Source: Heterorhizobium halophytocola (GTDB taxonomy: Bacteria; Pseudomonadota; Alphaproteobacteria; Rhizobiales; Rhizobiaceae). From it: a stretch of DNA of 64,000 bases. The translations under genes and the position numbers were made by a program. The notes under the pieces are model-generated. The model worked only from the letters and a program-made list of their open reading frames with translations. It was not told the DNA's origin and ran no database searches. Below are positions 61,746-64,000 of the stretch, in pieces (the stretch's first letter is position 1; each line of letters starts with the position of its first letter). The DNA lies in NCBI RefSeq assembly GCF_017873095.1, contig NZ_JAGGJU010000014.1, positions 1 to 64,000 on the forward strand, read 5' to 3'.

Positions 61746-63104
61746 TCAGGCTTGTACCAGAACCTGCTCGATCGCCAGGCCGGCTGAAAGAATGTGTCGG
61801 TCGGCAAAGGCGCTTCCGGCGACCATCAGTCCGACCGGCGCCGTGCCGGGCGCATGGCAGGGGATCGACAGCGCGCAGCCGTCGAGGAAGTTGATCAGGC
61901 TGGGATTGCGCAGCATCAGGCCGTTGGCGGCAAAGAACTGCGCGTCGTCGGCCACGAGTGGCGCAATTTCAGGGGCGACCAGCGGCACGGTCGGTATGAT
62001 CAGCGCATCGAAGCCGGCGATCTTCCCATTGACGCGACGGATCCAGTCGGCGCGTGCCGCGATCAGACGCATATAGCCAGTCGCAGATTGTTCCTTGCCG
62101 GTCAGGATACGCATCCGCACGCGCTGGTCATAGCTGTCGCCGGCGCTTTCGATCAGTGACTGGTGCCAGTGATAGGCTTCTGCGGCGACAATGGTGCCGC
62201 GCGCATAGATGCCGGCGACTTCGGCAAATTCGTCGAGCGCCAGGTCGGTGATGACGGCGCCTGCCGCAGACAGGCGGCTGACCGTGGCCTCGAAGGCAGC
62301 GGCCACGTCGGCGTCCATGTCGGAAAGCACCACGGCCTGGGGGATCGCCAGTCGCAATCCCCGGATCGGCAGGGCGTCAGGCAGATCATGCGGATTGCCG
62401 CCCGACAGAATGGCATCGAGTATGCCGCAGCATGTCACGCTGCGGGCGATCGGGCCGATGGAATCGAGCGTGGTCGACAGTGGCACGGCGCCGTCACGCG
62501 ATACACGCGGCGCCGTCGGCTTGAAGCCGGTCAGGCCACAGAGCGCCGGCGGAATACGGATCGATCCGCCGGTATCGGTGCCGATCGCGGCCATGGCCAT
62601 GCCGTCGGTGACGGAAATGGCGGCTCCTGAGGACGAGCCGCCCGGAATGCGGCCGTTTTGACGGTCGAAGGGATTGCGGGGCGTGTCATAATGCGGGTTG
62701 AGGCCAAGGCCGGAAAAGGCAAACTCGCTCATATTGGTCGTGCCGGTGATCACCGCGCCGGCGGCAATGAGCCGGCTAACGATCGGGGCGTCGGCGATGG
62801 CCGGTGCGGCGCTCTTCAGTGCGACACTGCCGGCAAGCGTCGTCTCGCCCTTCAGGTCGAACAGGTCCTTCACCGAAATCGGCATGCCCTCGATCGGCGA
62901 CCGGGGATGGCCGGCCGCCCTTATGGCATCCGAGGCCTCGGCGAGCCTGAGGGCCCGCGCGTCGTTGCGACGGATGAAGGTGCGCGCGCCCTCACCAGCC
63001 GGATCGTCCATGCGTTCGATGGCAATCTGCGTCAGGGTCTTAGCCGTAGTCTCGCCCGAGGCGAGGGCTGCGGCGGCTTTGGTGAGGGTCTGTTCGATGG
63101 TCAT
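61746..63104 (-). CDS. Amidase (amidase signature family)
   Basis: A 452-residue amidase. The Ser-cisSer-Lys triad is visible: Lys in PISVKDLFDLKGE, the cis-Ser in GGSSSGAAISVTDGMAMAAIGTDTGG and the nucleophile Ser in GGSIRIPPALCGLTG. It hydrolyses an amide or urea-like bond. The start overlaps the stop of the DUF2848 gene (TGATG), so the two are translationally coupled. The subfamily cannot be told from sequence alone; GatA is unlikely because gatB and gatC are absent. Confidence 0.93.
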   Translation of the reverse strand: MTIEQTLTKAAAALASGETTAKTLTQIAIERMDDPAGEGARTFIRRNDARALRLAEASDAIRAAGHPRSPIEGMPISVKDLFDLKGETTLAGSVALKSAAPAIADAPIVSRLIAAGAVITGTTNMSEFAFSGLGLNPHYDTPRNPFDRQNGRIPGGSSSGAAISVTDGMAMAAIGTDTGGSIRIPPALCGLTGFKPTAPRVSRDGAVPLSTTLDSIGPIARSVTCCGILDAILSGGNPHDLPDALPIRGLRLAIPQAVVLSDMDADVAAAFEATVSRLSAAGAVITDLALDEFAEVAGIYARGTIVAAEAYHWHQSLIESAGDSYDQRVRMRILTGKEQSATGYMRLIAARADWIRRVNGKIAGFDALIIPTVPLVAPEIAPLVADDAQFFAANGLMLRNPSLINFLDGCALSIPCHAPGTAPVGLMVAGSAFADRHILSAGLAIEQVLVQA

Positions 63105-63790
63105 CAGGCGACTTCCGGTAGGACCTCTATGGCGTAGCTGTGGTGGATCGAGCGGTTGAGGATCGGGTCGTGCAGTTCCAGCGTGAAGTTCGACGAGGGG
63201 CGTATGCCGCCGATCGCGCCCACGGTACCGCAGATCATGCCGGTGCCGTCGGGAAGTTTTGCGGCACCGTCGGTATAGCCCGAAATCAGCTCCTGCGGCG
63301 TGCGCAGCGACGAGAGCGGGCCTTCCTGATAAAGCACCTTGCTGCCGCCTTCGACGATATAGGCACGAATGATCAGGCTGTCCCAGTGATCGGCGACCTC
63401 GGCAAACGGCCAGGCTGTTGCGGCGATCGGCTTGGCGCAGATCTGCTTGGAGAGCGCAACGCCGGTGGTCTCAAGCTTGCGATCTGTGTGGTCGGAGGCC
63501 AGCGAGACATACAGGATGCCGCCGGCGGAAAATACGAAGGTCTCGACTTCGCCGGAGGTCTCGGCACCGACGACCTGGATGCGCTGGCCTTGCAGCGCGA
63601 GGCTTTCGGAGACGCGGTAAAACAGCGGCACGGCGCTTGGACGTGGCACGCCGAGGGCTGCCAGTTCCTCGATATGATGCTCGATCGCGGCATGGTCGCG
63701 ACCGGCCCAGCCGGCGACGACGAGATTGTCGATCGTGACATCGATATCGGAAGTGGCCTTCTCGGCCTCGATCTTGAAATGCAGTTTCAT
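63104..63790 (-). CDS. DUF2848 family protein (fumarylacetoacetase-like fold)
   Basis: A 228-residue DUF2848 protein, related to fumarylacetoacetate hydrolase-type enzymes. Typical blocks are VVAGWAGRDHAAIEHHIEELAALGVPRPS, VSLASDHTDRKLETTGVALSKQICAKP and LPDGTGMICGTVGAIGGIRPS. It lies just behind a TRAP large-permease gene and ahead of the amidase. It may cleave or hydrate the imported acid; no substrate is known. Confidence 0.87.
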   Translation of the reverse strand: MKLHFKIEAEKATSDIDVTIDNLVVAGWAGRDHAAIEHHIEELAALGVPRPSAVPLFYRVSESLALQGQRIQVVGAETSGEVETFVFSAGGILYVSLASDHTDRKLETTGVALSKQICAKPIAATAWPFAEVADHWDSLIIRAYIVEGGSKVLYQEGPLSSLRTPQELISGYTDGAAKLPDGTGMICGTVGAIGGIRPSSNFTLELHDPILNRSIHHSYAIEVLPEVA

Positions 63791-63823
63791 GCGGTTCTCT
63801 CAGGGCAGACAGGAGGCTTGCCG

Positions 63824-64000
63824 TCAGTTGGCAAGGCTCGGGAGGTAAAGGACAATGGACGGGAACACGGTCAGCAACAGGATCAACATTCCCATGGCAG
63901 CGACGAAAGGCAGGCTGCCGGTGATCACCGGCGACATGTCGCCGCTCTTGCGCAGGCTGTGGACGACGAAGAGGTTGAGCCCTACGGGTGGCGTGATCAG
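63824..64000 (-). CDS. TRAP transporter large permease, C-terminal 58 residues (cut by window edge)
   Basis: The last 59 codons read LITPPVGLNLFVVHSLRK, then GSLPFVAAMGMLILLLTVFPSIVLYLPSLAN and a TGA. The TPPVGLNLF motif and the final helix are those of DctM. It is 33 bp upstream of the DUF2848 gene, so the amidase operon probably begins with a TRAP system outside the window. Confidence 0.87.
   Translation of the reverse strand: MITPPVGLNLFVVHSLRKSGDMSPVITGSLPFVAAMGMLILLLTVFPSIVLYLPSLAN

Overview
The window looks like chromosomal or large-replicon DNA of an alphaproteobacterium of the Rhizobiaceae (Rhizobium, Sinorhizobium or Agrobacterium type). The evidence is a high-GC sequence and a nearly complete succinoglycan exo cluster in the Sinorhizobium meliloti order. 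It also holds many ABC and TRAP uptake systems, each with its own LacI, GntR or TetR regulator. No insertion sequence, phage gene or CRISPR array was seen.

Layout. (1) 1-84: 3' end of an initiator tRNA and its terminator. (2) 251-15687: a catabolic cluster for an unsaturated-uronate polysaccharide or oligosaccharide. It has a DUF2264 protein, a LacI regulator, and a seven-gene minus-strand operon (two ABC permeases, GH88 unsaturated uronyl hydrolase, ATPase, DUF624 protein, binding protein, KduI). Divergent from it are a heparinase II/III-like protein, a carbohydrate-binding-like protein, a FadR-type GntR regulator and an unusual hexapeptide-acyltransferase/toroid fusion. A FadR-type operator (TTGTAATACAT) occurs both in the divergent promoter and in front of the gntR gene. 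(3) 15759-17693: a truncated LysR gene, uppP, and a decayed gene. (4) 17694-25020: a lacI-led ABC sugar operon with an ADP-ribosylglycohydrolase-fold enzyme, preceded by two identical 14-bp LacI palindromes. (5) 25254-31471: an XRE regulator and fatty acid desaturase, an AraC regulator and Fsr-type MFS exporter, an STM3941-type membrane protein, and a DUF3422 protein. (6) 31670-35402: FadR-type regulator plus lutABC (L-lactate oxidation).

(7) 35421-52988: the exopolysaccharide region exoQ-F-Y (minus), exoX, exoU (plus), exoV-W (minus), exoH-K-L-A-M-O-N-P (plus). Compared with S. meliloti, exoT (flippase) and exoI are missing from between exoW and exoH. ExoP has lost the Walker A lysine.

(8) 53014-60941: a quinate/shikimate-to-protocatechuate catabolic module. 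It contains a TRAP transporter (dctPQM), a type II dehydroquinase, 3-dehydroshikimate dehydratase (QuiC type), a shikimate/quinate dehydrogenase, and GntR and TetR regulators. A TGTACGAA-N3-GTTCGT operator lies in front of both the TRAP operon and aroE. (9) 60951-64000: a DUF1445 putative hydro-lyase, an amidase, a DUF2848 protein and the C-terminus of another TRAP large permease. This looks like a small uptake-and-hydrolysis operon of unknown substrate that runs off the window.

How the parts fit: most of the window is modular carbon scavenging of plant-derived uronides, sugars, lactate and shikimate-type acids, placed beside the genes that make and trim the symbiotically relevant exopolysaccharide. 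The best candidates for undescribed biology are the uronide cluster (2) and the ADP-ribosylglycohydrolase operon (4). All readings are from sequence inspection only; no database search was run.
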